Translations under genes and position numbers: made by a program | NCBI GenBank assembly: GCA_002428445.1 | Contig: DIWJ01000023.1 | Span: forward strand, 54,642-118,641 | Source of the DNA: Syntrophaceae bacterium UBA6109 | Lineage (GTDB): Bacteria > Desulfobacterota > Syntrophia > Syntrophales > UBA6109 | Direction: 5' to 3' | DNA: 64,000 bases | Shown: piece by piece, positions 24,431 to 33,960 of the stretch | Layout: each line of letters starts with the position of its first letter | How positions within the stretch are numbered: the first letter of the stretch is position 1 | The notes under the pieces: model-generated | The model's database searches: none | What the model saw: the letters and a program-made list of their open reading frames with translations, nothing else | What the model was told of the DNA's origin: nothing

Positions 24431-25948
24431 CTAAACCAGCCTCCCCTTGAGTTCCTTCTTGAGGATCTTGCCCGCCGCGTTGCGGGGGAATTCCTCGACG
24501 AAGATCACCTTCTTGGGAAGTTTGAAATCGGCGATACTGCCCTTCATGGCCCCCAGGAGCGCCTCCTCGGTGAGCTCGGCTCCTTCCTTGAGCCGCACGA
24601 AGACGGCGACGACCTCGCCCTTCTTCCGATCCGGCATCCCGATGGCGGCCGCTTCCCGGACCTCGGGCAGGGCCTGGACAACCCTCTCAATCTCCGCAGG
24701 GTAGATGTTCTCGCCGGAACTGATGATCATCTCCACCTTCCGACCCACGATATAGACAAATCCCTCTTCGTCCCGCCTTCCCATATCTCCCGTGTGAAAC
24801 CACCCGCCCCGCATCGCCTCCGCCGTCTCGGCGGCCTTGTTCCAGTATCCGGCGAAGATGTTGGGACCCTTGACAATCATCTCTCCTGCCTCGCCCGGCG
24901 CTACGTCCCGGTCCTGCTCGTCCACGATCCGCATGAGGACGTGCAGCACTTCCTTGCCGACCGACCCCGCCTTCCGGATGGAGTCCTCCAGATCCAGGGA
25001 GGTCAGGCGGAAGGTCTCCGTCATCCCGTACCCCTGGGCGAAACAGATCCCCTTCTCCGCCTGGTACTTGCGGATCACCTGCAACGGCATGGGGGCGCCG
25101 CCGGCGATAAAGAAATGAACATGAGAAAAGTCAGCCGTCTTCCATTCCTCGGTCTGGGTGAGCAGTTGGAACATGACGGGTACGGCGAACATGTAGTTGA
25201 TCCGCTCCTGGCAGATCAGCCCGATCACCTCGGATGCATTGTAGAATCCCTTGAGGATCAGGGAGCCCCCGGCGTAGAGGACCGGGAGAGCCGAGGCGCC
25301 GAGGGCGCCGATATGGAAGAGCGGCGCGACGACAAGCGACTTGTAGGAGCGGTTGATCCCGCAGCCCACGACGGTGTTGATCGATCCGAAGAGGACGTTC
25401 CCGTGCGTGAGGACCGCCCCTTTGGGATCTCCCGTGGTTCCCGACGTGTACATGATGAAGAGGGGGTCGGCGAGGGAAACTTCCGTTTCAGGGAACGGCT
25501 CCGCGGCTGGGAGAGGCGCCACGGCCTCGGTCAGCAGAGGATCGTCGCCGGCGGTTGCGCCGTGGCGAAAGCAGCGCGTCGTCTCTGGCAGGGAAGGCTT
25601 CAGCTGCCCCGCCTTCGCCGCAAAGTCCGCCGAATAGACAAGAGCACGGGGGATGGAATCCCTGAGGATGTAGACCAGTTCCGGTACGGCCAGACGGAAG
25701 TTCAGGGGCACCATGACCGCTCCGGTCTTGGCGCAGGCGAAGAAGATCTCCAGGAACTCGGAGGTGTTGGTCATCAGAACCGCGACCCGCTCGCCCCTGC
25801 CGACGCCCCAGGCCGCGAGAGCATGGGCCATCCGGTTCACCCGCTCGTTGAACTCGCGGTTCGTGAAGAAGCGTTCGCTCTCCTCCTTCAGGAACGGTCC
25901 GTCAGGATAGGTCAAAGCGCGCTTGAATACCCATTCCCCGATGTTCAT
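24431..25948 (-). CDS. Long-chain acyl-CoA synthetase/ligase (FadD-like)
   Basis: The 505-residue ANL enzyme has FIMYTSGTTGDPKGAVLTHGN (P-loop), AQGYGMTET, GWFHTGDMG, VGRKVEMIISSGENIYPAEIE and the catalytic lysine in NAAGKILKKEL. It activates a fatty or carboxylic acid to the acyl-CoA through an adenylate. The ATG at 25948 follows AGGGG at 8 nt and the protein starts directly at MNIGEWVFKRA; an upstream ATG is out of the conserved region. It is distinct from the cluster AMP-ligase and may belong to general beta-oxidation rather than to the cluster. Confidence 0.85.
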   Translation of the reverse strand: MNIGEWVFKRALTYPDGPFLKEESERFFTNREFNERVNRMAHALAAWGVGRGERVAVLMTNTSEFLEIFFACAKTGAVMVPLNFRLAVPELVYILRDSIPRALVYSADFAAKAGQLKPSLPETTRCFRHGATAGDDPLLTEAVAPLPAAEPFPETEVSLADPLFIMYTSGTTGDPKGAVLTHGNVLFGSINTVVGCGINRSYKSLVVAPLFHIGALGASALPVLYAGGSLILKGFYNASEVIGLICQERINYMFAVPVMFQLLTQTEEWKTADFSHVHFFIAGGAPMPLQVIRKYQAEKGICFAQGYGMTETFRLTSLDLEDSIRKAGSVGKEVLHVLMRIVDEQDRDVAPGEAGEMIVKGPNIFAGYWNKAAETAEAMRGGWFHTGDMGRRDEEGFVYIVGRKVEMIISSGENIYPAEIERVVQALPEVREAAAIGMPDRKKGEVVAVFVRLKEGAELTEEALLGAMKGSIADFKLPKKVIFVEEFPRNAAGKILKKELKGRLV

Positions 25949-26004
25949 CTCATCACCCCTTTGGAGCTGCGGGAAAGATTGCCGCTGATTCTTCCGGAAG
26001 CATG

Positions 26005-26427
26005 TCACTTCCTTGCGACATGGTCGCCGATCTTGTCGTGAATGAGCTGGGATGCCGACTTGTCCCCGATCAGTCCGACCCGGATGGCCACCGTTGTGAC
26101 GTTCTTGGCCTTATAGTTCACGTTGATCTGCACCTTCTGGTCGTCGATGAAGGCCGAGATCGTGCCGAGGCCGATCTCTTTGTAGGGTTCGACGTCGCTG
26201 CCCTTCATGTCAGCCACGGTCTTTTCACAGGCCGTCCAGACCTTGTCGAAGGAATGGTAGTAATCCGTTTTCAACTCGCCGTTGACGTAAACATAGGTTC
26301 CCGAGCCGGCGCCGAGCGCCGCTACTCCGACGACCAGGGGCGCGCAGCCGCACAGAGAGAAGCCGCCGGAAACGGCAAGCAGCACGCAAAAAAGTATTCT
26401 GGGGGTCCAGGTTTTCCTGATAGTCAT
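26005..26427 (-). CDS. DUF3568-type lipoprotein
   Basis: The 140-residue protein has a signal peptide with lipobox (SLCGCAP), a glycine-rich stretch (VGVAALGAGSGTYVYVNGEL) and then a small alpha/beta domain with FDKVWTACEKTVADM. This arrangement fits the DUF3568 lipoproteins, common in deltaproteobacteria. Function unknown; the location is presumably periplasmic and membrane-anchored. It is divergent from the TctC gene across a 340-nt gap. Confidence 0.75.
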   Translation of the reverse strand: MTIRKTWTPRILFCVLLAVSGGFSLCGCAPLVVGVAALGAGSGTYVYVNGELKTDYYHSFDKVWTACEKTVADMKGSDVEPYKEIGLGTISAFIDDQKVQINVNYKAKNVTTVAIRVGLIGDKSASQLIHDKIGDHVARK

Positions 26428-26767
26428 AGATTCTTCTCCTCGCAGAGTTTTGGTTAAGCATCAATGCTCCTCAATTTATCGTATCAAACCGTGATTGTCC
26501 AGAGGACGATCGCCGGCGAATCATCTTTCCCCCGGCGGCACGCTTTCCTTCATCGATGTTCTTTTCTTGTGGTCTCATAAATGATATGCAGCAGGAAGAG
26601 AAGACACCCTCGAATCCTGCAGCGAGCGCACTCCCCGATGGCTTGCCGCGGGGTAAGCGGGCGAATGAAGAAAAGAACATATTCTTCGGCGATCGAAGAT
26701 TCTCCGGAGCCTGCTTCGGAGAGCTTCGATCCCATGGAACGGATCAACATCCCGAAGGAGGAAGACC
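26428..26767. other. Divergent promoter region between DUF3568 and tctC genes
   Basis: This gap should hold promoters for both neighbours. It contains a stem made of ATCGAAG (from about 26693) and CTTCGAT (ending about 26731) with an inner TCCGGA/TCCGGA-like pairing upstream of tctC, which could be an operator or a 5'-UTR structure. No clear -35/-10 was identified. Short open frames on both strands lack ribosome-binding sites. Confidence 0.35.
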
Positions 26768-27766
26768 GTGGATAAGAAAACGAGCCGGCTGGCTTTGGCC
26801 GCAGCAATTGCATTCATGATATCCCTTTTCGTTTTGAACAGCGCCCAGGTATCCGCCGCTTATCCGGAAAGACCGATCACCCTGCTGGTGGGATTTGCTC
26901 CCGGCGGAAGCATGGACCTGAGCGCCAGGGTCCTTGCCGCTTCCGTGGAAAAGATCCTGAAGCAGCCGGTGGTCATTGAAAGCAAGCCCGGCGGCACCGG
27001 GACCGTGGCGCTGGCTGCCATGCTTTCTCAGGATCCCGACGGCTACACCCTCTGCGCCACACCCAGCTCAGTAATGATCCGCGTTTCCCAGATGCAGCGG
27101 GTGCCTTTCAAACCCTTCAAAAGTTTCCGGCCCATCATCGGTTTTGCCACTCCTCCCCTGGGGATCGTGGTGAAAAGCGATGCCCCCTGGAAAAGCCTGA
27201 AGGATCTGGTGGAGAAAGCCAGGGAAAATCCCGGGAAAATGAAATATGCAACCACGGGCGTAGGGAGCACCACCCACGCGGCCGTCGACGAGATCGCCTT
27301 CAAGGAGAAGCTGCAGATGATCCATGTCCCCTACAAGGGCAGCATCGAGGCCCTGACCTCCCTGATGGGCGGACATGTGGATTTTGCCTCGCTGACCTCG
27401 GAGTTCGTCGCCTCGGTAAAGTCGGGACAGACGCGCGTGCTGGCCACCATGAACGAAAAAAGGTCGCCCAGGTTCGCGAAGACGCCCACCCTGAAAGAAG
27501 AGGGGTATGATTTCGTGAACGATGCGGTCTATGCCGTCGTCGGTCCGTCGAATCTGCCGCCGGCGGTGGCGGCCCAACTGGAGGCGGCCTTTGCCGAGGC
27601 GACAAAAAATGAAGAATATCTGGCGGCCCTGGACAGGATCAACATGGAACCCGTCTATTACAACGGGAAGGACTTCAATGATTTCCTGAGGAGCCAGTGG
27701 AAAAAGATCAACAAGCACCTGACGGCCACCGGCCTCATCAAGGAAGCGGCCACGAAGCCGGAATAG
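26768..27766 (+). CDS. tctC: TctC-family solute-binding protein of a tripartite tricarboxylate transporter
   Basis: The 332-residue protein has a signal peptide (cleaved after VSAA) followed by YPERPITLLVGFAPGGSMDL, the typical BugT/TctC start, and later ATTGVGSTTHAAV. It binds a carboxylic acid in the periplasm and delivers it to TctAB. Translation starts at GTG with AAGGAGG at 7 nt. It is the first gene of a tctC-tctB-tctA set. The ligand cannot be told from sequence; tricarboxylates, dicarboxylates and aromatic acids are all known for this family. Confidence 0.9.
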   Translation: MDKKTSRLALAAAIAFMISLFVLNSAQVSAAYPERPITLLVGFAPGGSMDLSARVLAASVEKILKQPVVIESKPGGTGTVALAAMLSQDPDGYTLCATPSSVMIRVSQMQRVPFKPFKSFRPIIGFATPPLGIVVKSDAPWKSLKDLVEKARENPGKMKYATTGVGSTTHAAVDEIAFKEKLQMIHVPYKGSIEALTSLMGGHVDFASLTSEFVASVKSGQTRVLATMNEKRSPRFAKTPTLKEEGYDFVNDAVYAVVGPSNLPPAVAAQLEAAFAEATKNEEYLAALDRINMEPVYYNGKDFNDFLRSQWKKINKHLTATGLIKEAATKPE

Positions 27767-27824
27767 AACATCGGACGGCAATCTGCGCGAAGATTGATCA
27801 GCGGGAAGGATCGCAGACGGAATC

Positions 27825-28277
27825 ATGGACAAACGGGATATGCTCAGCGGCACAGGGTGGCTGTGCCTCGCCGCCTTCGTCTTTGCCGCATCCCTGAACC
27901 TGGGAATCGGGACTCTGCGCAGCCCCGGCCCTGGCTTTATCCCTTTTTGCGGCAGCGTTTCCCTGGTCTTTCTTTCCTTCGTTCTGGTCGTTTCCGGCAT
28001 GCTGAAAAAGGGACAGCCGCCTCTGGCCTCTTTATGGAAAGATGTACCTTTGGGCCATGTCGCGGCGGTTGCGGCGGCCCTGGTCGCCTACAGTCTCCTG
28101 CTGACGAAACTCGGATACATCCTGAGCACCTTCGGATTGGCGGTCCTTCTATTGGGCCTGGGGAAGATGAAATTCCGGGTGGCGGTCCCCGTTTCCCTCC
28201 TGGCGGTCTTCCTGAACTACTGCCTGTTCCATTACGGCCTGAAGGTGCCGCTTCCCCAAGGCCTCCTGGCCTTTTGA
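27825..28277 (+). CDS. tctB: TctB-family small membrane subunit
   Basis: The 150-residue protein has four hydrophobic segments and the GIGTLRSPGPGFIPF stretch near residues 28-42, matching small TctB subunits of the tripartite tricarboxylate transporter. It lies 58 nt after tctC and 16 nt before tctA. It would form the membrane complex with TctA and use an ion gradient to drive uptake. Confidence 0.85.
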   Translation: MDKRDMLSGTGWLCLAAFVFAASLNLGIGTLRSPGPGFIPFCGSVSLVFLSFVLVVSGMLKKGQPPLASLWKDVPLGHVAAVAAALVAYSLLLTKLGYILSTFGLAVLLLGLGKMKFRVAVPVSLLAVFLNYCLFHYGLKVPLPQGLLAF

Positions 28278-28293
28278 CGAGAACGGAGCGTCA

Positions 28294-29784
28294 TTGGATA
28301 CCCTGCACGGATTGTTCCACGGTTTTTCCATCGCCCTCCAGCCCGGGAATCTCTCTTTTGTGCTTACAGGATGCCTGCTCGGAACGCTGATCGGCGTCCT
28401 TCCGGGCATCGGCCCGGTGGGCGCCATATCCATCCTTCTGCCCCTGACCTTTCATATGCCGCCCACCGGGGCCATCATCATGCTGGCGGGGATCTACTAC
28501 GGCGCCATGTACGGCGGCTCCATGACCTCCATTCTCGCCAATGTGCCCGGCGAAACCGCCTCGGTGATGACCTGCCTGGACGGCTATCAGATGGCCCGCC
28601 AGGGTCGCGCCGGCGCGGCGCTGGGAATTGCCGCAATCGGCTCCTTCATCGCCGGAACCGCCGGTTTGCTCGGTTTGGTGCTCATCGCCGAACCCCTCGC
28701 GGTCCTGGCCCTGAAATTCGGCCCCGCCGAATACTTCGCCATCATCTTCATGGGCTTTACATTCGTGGCCTATCTTTCCCAGGGATCCATGCTCAAGGCC
28801 GGGATCATGGCTTTTGTCGGTCTGCTCCTGAGTTGCGTCGGCCTCGATCCCGTGGGATCGGAACAGCGGATGACCTTCGGTACACTGAACCTTTTCGAAG
28901 GCATCGGGGTGGCGCCTCTCGCCATGGGTCTCTTCGGCGTTGCGGAGGTATTCAACAATCTCAAAGCCGGCGCTGCCGGAAAATTTCTGGACGTCAGGAT
29001 CAGGAATCTCTTCCCCGACAGACGGGATTGGCTGCAATCCCGCTGGGCCATCCTGCGCGGAACCGTGATCGGGTTCTTCATGGGAATCCTGCCGGGCGGC
29101 GGTCCGGTCCTGGCGACCTTCATGGCCTACGGCGTTGAAAAACGGGTGGCCAGGGATCCGCGACGGCTGGGCCGGGGTGCCATCGAGGGCGTGGCGTCTC
29201 CGGAATCGGCCAACAACGCCGCCGCCTCAACCTCCTTCGTCCCGCTCCTCACCCTGGGCATACCGCCCAATGTGATCCTGGCGGTGTTGTTCGGGGCCTT
29301 TCTGATCCACGGCGTTCAGCCGGGACCTTTCATGATCAAGGATCACCCGGATCTCTTCTGGGGCGTGATCGGCAGCATGTATATCGGCAACGCGATGCTC
29401 CTGATCCTGAACCTGCCGCTGATCCCGCTGTGGGTTCAGGTGCTCCGCATCCCGGACCGGATTCTTTACCCCCTGATTCTTCTGTTCTGCCTCGTCGGAG
29501 CCTACTGCATCAACAACAACGTCTTCGATGTGTTCGTAATGATTGTTTTCGGCATCGTCGGCTATCTGCTGAAGAAATTCGATTATGAAGCGGCGCCCCT
29601 GGTCCTGGCCTTTGTCCTCGGCCCGATGCTGGAAGTGAACCTCAGGCGCGCACTGCTCATGTCGCAGGGAAGCTTTTCCATCTTCTTCACCCGGCCTCTT
29701 GCCCTGGGGGCGATCGTTATCAGCCTGATCCTGATCGCCCTGCCCGTTTATCAGACCTTCAAGAAACGGAAGAAGCCTGAGTAG
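28294..29784 (+). CDS. tctA: TctA-family large membrane subunit
   Basis: The 496-residue protein has about a dozen membrane segments and the family motifs GVLPGIGPVGAISILLPLTF and YGGSMTSILANVPGE, repeated in a second half as GFFMGILPGGGPVLATFMAY and PESANNAAASTSFVPLLTLGIP. The start is TTG at 28294 with GGAG six nt upstream. It is the transport channel of the tripartite system and the last gene of the operon. Confidence 0.9.
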   Translation: MDTLHGLFHGFSIALQPGNLSFVLTGCLLGTLIGVLPGIGPVGAISILLPLTFHMPPTGAIIMLAGIYYGAMYGGSMTSILANVPGETASVMTCLDGYQMARQGRAGAALGIAAIGSFIAGTAGLLGLVLIAEPLAVLALKFGPAEYFAIIFMGFTFVAYLSQGSMLKAGIMAFVGLLLSCVGLDPVGSEQRMTFGTLNLFEGIGVAPLAMGLFGVAEVFNNLKAGAAGKFLDVRIRNLFPDRRDWLQSRWAILRGTVIGFFMGILPGGGPVLATFMAYGVEKRVARDPRRLGRGAIEGVASPESANNAAASTSFVPLLTLGIPPNVILAVLFGAFLIHGVQPGPFMIKDHPDLFWGVIGSMYIGNAMLLILNLPLIPLWVQVLRIPDRILYPLILLFCLVGAYCINNNVFDVFVMIVFGIVGYLLKKFDYEAAPLVLAFVLGPMLEVNLRRALLMSQGSFSIFFTRPLALGAIVISLILIALPVYQTFKKRKKPE

Positions 29785-29877
29785 CCCGTCTTGACAAATG
29801 GGACTCTTACAGTCTGTTGTGGTCCTGTTCTTCGGCAACCGAAAATCAGATCAGCCCGTCCACCTGCACTCGAGGTG

Positions 29878-30067
29878 TCCCTCAATATCTTGCGGTTCCA
29901 CCAAATATCGAGGCCAAGCGAATCCCTTCATGCTTTTCTGCCGTTCGCTCCCGTTCATCTGATCTACTGCCATTACAGGATGATGCAGAGAATTTGATTC
30001 CCCCGTTTGTTGGCAAGCCTATTGCAGTTACTGACTTGATGATCTCGGTCATCATACTAATGAAGGG
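29878..30067 (+). promoter_or_regulatory. Sigma-54 enhancer-promoter cassette, copy A
   Basis: Dyad 1 is at 29880-29895 (CCTCAATATCTTGCGG), a second half-site follows (CCAAATATCGAGG), and the -24/-12 promoter TTGGCAAGCCTATTGCA is at 30010-30026 with GG at 30012-30013 and GC at 30024-30025. The predicted start is near 30037, with an ATG two nt later opening a 14-codon leader frame (30039-30083). It points to the secreted-protein gene at 30161. Confidence 0.8.
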
Positions 30068-30160
30068 TAAGAAACAGAATTGATTTTCGACAGCCGGCAG
30101 AAGAAGGAAGAGAAAATCGTACAGCTTCCAAACGCTGCCAGGACGGGAAAGGTGAATCCT

Positions 30161-30655
30161 ATGAAAGCATTGAGATTGGCGGTTTTGGTTTTCATGATGC
30201 TGTTTGTCGGGTCATCGGCGGCCGCGGCCGGGGACTTTGACTGGATGAGGGATTTCAACGCCCAGGCCTCACTGGATCCCTCAGGATTCCGGGCGAGACT
30301 TGCCACGCGCTTCCAGATCGGAGATGCCAGGATCAGCGCCGTTGTGGGGAACATGTCGGAGCCGGCGCATGCCTATATGGCGCTCCGGATCGGAGAGATG
30401 TCTCACCAGCCGGTTGAGAGGGTGATCGAAGAGTACAACAAGAACAAGGGGAAAGGCTGGGGCGTCATGGCCAAGAATATGGGGATCAAACCAGGTTCCG
30501 CAGAGTTCCATGCCCTGAAAGGCGGCCATGATCTCGAGGGCGGCTCCGGTAAGGGGAAGAAAGACTCGAAAGCGAAGTCGAAGGGCAAGGAAGGGAAATC
30601 AAAGGATAAAGGGGGAAAGTCCAAAAATGGAAACGGCGGAAAGGGGAAAAAGTAG
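30161..30655 (+). CDS. Secreted protein with lysine/glycine-rich tail
   Basis: The 164-residue product has a signal peptide (cleaved after AAAA), a small conserved-looking domain (FDWMRDFNAQASLDPSGF, VIEEYNKNKGKGWGVMAKNMG) and a C-terminal 45-residue low-complexity tail of K, G and S. The tail is strongly basic and could bind polyanions such as LPS, DNA or exopolysaccharide (inference). I do not recognise the family. Its ATG follows GGTGA, and the gene is the first downstream of cassette copy A. Confidence 0.7.
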   Translation: MKALRLAVLVFMMLFVGSSAAAAGDFDWMRDFNAQASLDPSGFRARLATRFQIGDARISAVVGNMSEPAHAYMALRIGEMSHQPVERVIEEYNKNKGKGWGVMAKNMGIKPGSAEFHALKGGHDLEGGSGKGKKDSKAKSKGKEGKSKDKGGKSKNGNGGKGKK

Positions 30656-30742
30656 TAAACCGTGCCTTACGGACACGGCTCCGCCGACCCTCATGAGGCA
30701 GAAGAGGATATGGAATCTGCCTGAATAAAAAGGAGTAGCGTG

Positions 30743-31156
30743 ATGAAGAAGTGTTTGATTGTTTTCGCGATCATCTTTACCGCTGTTGCGGTGAACGCCG
30801 CCGATGTGGGCGTTTCCATCAGTGTGGGCCAGCCCGGTTTCTACGGCCACATCGACATCGGTGACTTCCCCCAGCCACAGACTGTTTACCGAAAGCCTGT
30901 TGTGATTCGTCCGTCGCACGCCAGAATCGTCGAAGAACCCATTTACCTGCGCGTCCCGCCCGGTCACGCAAAAAAATGGAGCAAACACTGTCATAAGTAC
31001 AACGCCTGCGGCCGCCCCGTCTATTTTGTGAAGGACAAATGGTACAAGGATGTCTACGCTCCTCAGTACCGGGAACGGAAAGCAAGACACGACCGGGGGC
31101 ACGACCGCGGCAGGGATGGCAGAGACGACGGTAGAGACCGCGGGCATGGCCGATAG
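30743..31156 (+). CDS. Secreted small protein with Cys/Trp-rich core and His/Arg/Asp-rich tail
   Basis: The 137-residue product has a signal peptide (cleaved after VNAA), a central domain with KKWSKHCHKYNACGRPVYFV, two cysteines likely to form a disulfide, and a tail of repeated HDRGHDRGRDG units. The tail could bind metals or polyanions. GGAG lies 7 nt before the ATG. It follows the previous secreted-protein gene by 87 nt and is probably co-transcribed from cassette A. Function unknown. Confidence 0.7.
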   Translation: MKKCLIVFAIIFTAVAVNAADVGVSISVGQPGFYGHIDIGDFPQPQTVYRKPVVIRPSHARIVEEPIYLRVPPGHAKKWSKHCHKYNACGRPVYFVKDKWYKDVYAPQYRERKARHDRGHDRGRDGRDDGRDRGHGR

Positions 31157-31450
31157 AAGACAGGGATGCGGTGAAGCACCTTATGAGCGAGGAGCAGTAC
31201 TGTCTGCAGCAGGGTGTGAAGGCTCCCGGGCAGATCGTGCCTCTTGTTCATGACGGCGGCGGGCGGATAAACGCAGACAAGGATCCAGATCTGTGTTTTG
31301 ACGGCATTGGTTGATGTGCCGCATCGGCCTCTCTCGATCGGATGCCGGGCAATACGACGGGCTGATCGGCGTGGACGCCCGCCGTTTTGTCCACACTGCT
31401 TGCATTGAGGCGCCGGAACGAATATTTCGACTTCCACAGCCCTTCGAAGC
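31157..31450. other. Intergenic region without recognised gene
   Basis: Nearly 300 nt between the His/Arg-rich protein gene and cassette copy B. Open frames exist on both strands but none combines a ribosome-binding site with a protein-like sequence. No terminator hairpin with a T-run was found. It may hold decayed coding sequence. Confidence 0.35.
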
Positions 31451-31642
31451 ATCCCTCAATATGCTGAGGGTCCACCAAATATAGAGGCCGGACGAATTCC
31501 TTCACGCCTTTCCGCTTCTCTCTCCTGTTGACCCAATCTGCTGTTATCAAAAGACTAATCCAATATTTTGACTCCCATCCGACTGTTGGCAGGCCATTTG
31601 CTCTTATGTCTCCATGATCCTCGTCATCACAACGAATGAGGG
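31451..31642 (+). promoter_or_regulatory. Sigma-54 enhancer-promoter cassette, copy B
   Basis: Dyad 1 is CCTCAATATGCTGAGG at 31454-31469, the second site CCAAATATAGAGG follows, an AT-rich stretch with TTATCAAAAGACTAATCC lies between, and TTGGCAGGCCATTTGCT at 31586-31602 is a near-ideal -24/-12 element. The dyad centre is 126.5 nt from the first G of the -24 GG. Predicted start near 31613, followed at once by ATG (31614), which opens a 58-codon frame overlapping the next gene's start. Confidence 0.85.
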
Positions 31643-31776
31643 GGCTTTCTCAACGCCACGTAAATATTCAGACGGAATGGTGCGGCTCCAGAAAGATGCA
31701 ACCATGTCAAAAAATGCACTTCTTATTCTGCACGGGGAAGCAGGCTCTATAGTGGAGCAGAAATGGAGGAATGGTT

Positions 31777-33774
31777 ATGAAAAGATTTAATGCTCGGCAG
31801 ACTTATCCCCTGTTCATCTTGATCCTGAGTGTTTTTTTCATTACGGGATGCGGAGGGGGAGGCGGAGCAGGAGAAACCGGACATTGGTTGCCAAGCAATC
31901 CGACAGACACCACCGCACCCTCGGTGACTGCGGTATCCCCCCTCGCTAATGCCACCGGGGTAGCGACCAACACAAAAATAATCACTGCCGCCTTCAGCAA
32001 AGCGATGGATCCCGCCACGCTCACTTCAGCCAGTTTTACGCTGGAATGCCCTGCCGGAACGCCCACAGCCGGATCGGTCACCTATCTCGACGCGGGCAAT
32101 GTGGCAACGCTGAGACTTCCGGCAACACCCAATCTTCCCACCAATACCAGCTGTACTGCCACGGTTACCACCGCGGCCAAAGACCTGGCTGGCAACGCAC
32201 TGGCTAGCAACTTTGTATGGCGGTTTACCACAGGTGCAACGCCGGACACCTCCAGGCCCAGGGTGACGCTCACCGTCCCTGCCACGACGACTCCCGGTCC
32301 AACTCCCGGCGTGGCAACCAACACGGCAATCACTGCAGTCTTCAATGAGGAAATGGACCCCGCAACGCTCATTTCGCCGGCAACCAGCTTTACGCTAACA
32401 TGTCCACTTTGCGCATCTGCACCCGCAGGCAGTGTGGGCTACGCCGTTGGCAGCAAAATGGCGACCTTTACGCCGTCGGCAGTGCTTGAAGCCGGCAAGA
32501 CCTATACCGCCACGATCAAAGGGACCGGAGCCAGTCCGGCCACGGACCTGGCGACCAATGCACTGGCAGGCAATCCAGCCTTGCCTGCCACGGCGAACGA
32601 CTATGTATGGACCTTTACCACCGCAACCCCAGCCCCGGCGGCAAACGTCACGGTGTCTTCCAGCAACCCTGCCGCTGGCGCCCCGGCTGTGTGTTCCAAC
32701 TCGTCCATCAACGCGACCTTCACCGTGCCCTCCGGTTTGCGGATGGACCCTGCAACGATCACCACCTTGACTTTTACCGTGACGGGACCGGGAGCGACTG
32801 CCGTTACCGCAGCTTCCGTGCTTCTTGATGGCGCCACCGGCCGCATTGCGACCTTTACGCCGGCAAGCTCTCTCACTCCCGGTGTTCTCTATACGGCTAC
32901 GATTAAGAGCGGCGCCGCCGGGGTCAAGGACTTGGCAATCCCAGCGAATGCGATGGTAAGCGACTACACATGGACCTTTACCGCAGGTCCTGCGACAGCG
33001 GCTTGTCCAGAGCCGGTAGCACTTGGAAGGGCAGCACCTTTCGGGACGATGGGAGACGTCACCGGGGCCACCAACACCGGGACATCTACCGTCATTACCG
33101 GGGATTTCTCGAGCACGGCTACTGCTACTGCGAACGTGACCGGATTTCACGATTCGGCAGTACCCGTACCGGATATCTATACAGAAACGGGGGCTAATAC
33201 AGGATTGGTGACCGGGACGATTTACACGTGTACCGTTTCTACCACGGGTCCGACGTCCGGCGGCGTGAATGCCGCTTCATGCACGATCGCCACCAATGCC
33301 TTGGCCGATGCGCAAACAGCTTATAATACCCTGGCTGGATTGGCAGGCGGGACGGATCCAAGCGGGGCCGGCGGCGAGCTTGGCGGACTTACACTCACCC
33401 CTGGCACCTATAAAAGTGCGACTTCGTTCATGGTAGGGTCAGGGGATCTCACTCTCGACGGCCAGGGCAATGCCAATGCTGTCTGGGTGTTCCAGATGGG
33501 AAGTACGCTTACCATAGGCGATACGGTAACTCCTCGCAGCATTATCCTCATCAACGGCGCCCAGGCCAAGAACGTCTTCTGGCAGGTGGGCAGTTCTGCG
33601 ACGATCAACGGGATCGTCGGGGGTGGCACCATTGAGGGAACCATCCTCGCTGCTGTCAAAGTTACGGTCTCTACCGTCGGCGTCGCCTCGGTAACGACGA
33701 TCAACGGCAGAGCGTTGGGCCTGACGGCTCAGACTGTCATAAACAACACGGTCATTAACGTGCCCGCCCCATAA
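31777..33774 (+). CDS. Lipoprotein with three Big_5 Ig-like domains and a DUF3494 ice-binding-like domain
   Basis: The 665-residue product starts with a lipobox signal (FFITGCGGGGG), then three Ig-like repeats that each open with the pattern APSVTAVSP...ATGVATNTKI and contain FxxxMDPATL (Big_5 type). The last 230 residues form a DUF3494 beta-solenoid domain (LGGLTLTPGTYKSATSF, KNVFWQVGSSATINGIV, INGRALGLTAQTVI). Such domains bind ice in some bacteria, but most homologues are surface adhesins or of unknown role. GGAGG at 7 nt favours the ATG at 31777 over 31771. A close paralogue lies at 58327-60120. It is driven by cassette B. Confidence 0.8.
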   Translation: MKRFNARQTYPLFILILSVFFITGCGGGGGAGETGHWLPSNPTDTTAPSVTAVSPLANATGVATNTKIITAAFSKAMDPATLTSASFTLECPAGTPTAGSVTYLDAGNVATLRLPATPNLPTNTSCTATVTTAAKDLAGNALASNFVWRFTTGATPDTSRPRVTLTVPATTTPGPTPGVATNTAITAVFNEEMDPATLISPATSFTLTCPLCASAPAGSVGYAVGSKMATFTPSAVLEAGKTYTATIKGTGASPATDLATNALAGNPALPATANDYVWTFTTATPAPAANVTVSSSNPAAGAPAVCSNSSINATFTVPSGLRMDPATITTLTFTVTGPGATAVTAASVLLDGATGRIATFTPASSLTPGVLYTATIKSGAAGVKDLAIPANAMVSDYTWTFTAGPATAACPEPVALGRAAPFGTMGDVTGATNTGTSTVITGDFSSTATATANVTGFHDSAVPVPDIYTETGANTGLVTGTIYTCTVSTTGPTSGGVNAASCTIATNALADAQTAYNTLAGLAGGTDPSGAGGELGGLTLTPGTYKSATSFMVGSGDLTLDGQGNANAVWVFQMGSTLTIGDTVTPRSIILINGAQAKNVFWQVGSSATINGIVGGGTIEGTILAAVKVTVSTVGVASVTTINGRALGLTAQTVINNTVINVPAP

Positions 33775-33808
33775 GGCACAAGGCATTTGGCGTGAAAGCC
33801 GGCAGGAA

Positions 33809-33852
33809 GGGAAGACAGGCTATTCTTCATAATTCAAGCCTGTCTCCCTTTT
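33809..33852 (+). terminator. Rho-independent terminator
   Basis: GGGAAGACAGGCT (33809-33821) pairs with AGCCTGTCTCCC (33837-33848), followed by TTTT. It ends the Ig/DUF3494 gene. A related hairpin follows the paralogue at 58.3 kb and another ends the VWA-OmpA gene at 43.4 kb. Confidence 0.8.
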
Positions 33853-33960
33853 GCCTCTCTGCAACGCCCCGTTCTTTCAGCCCGGAGATGTTCCACGCGG
33901 CTTTCTTCAAAGAGCCGGAAAGGCAAAGAGCAAAATACAACCCTATGAGGAGGACGTACA

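Noticed and set aside
26471..26819. Several overlapping frames on both strands upstream of tctC
   Set aside because: They overlap each other and a hairpin region, have no ribosome sites and run into the tctC start.
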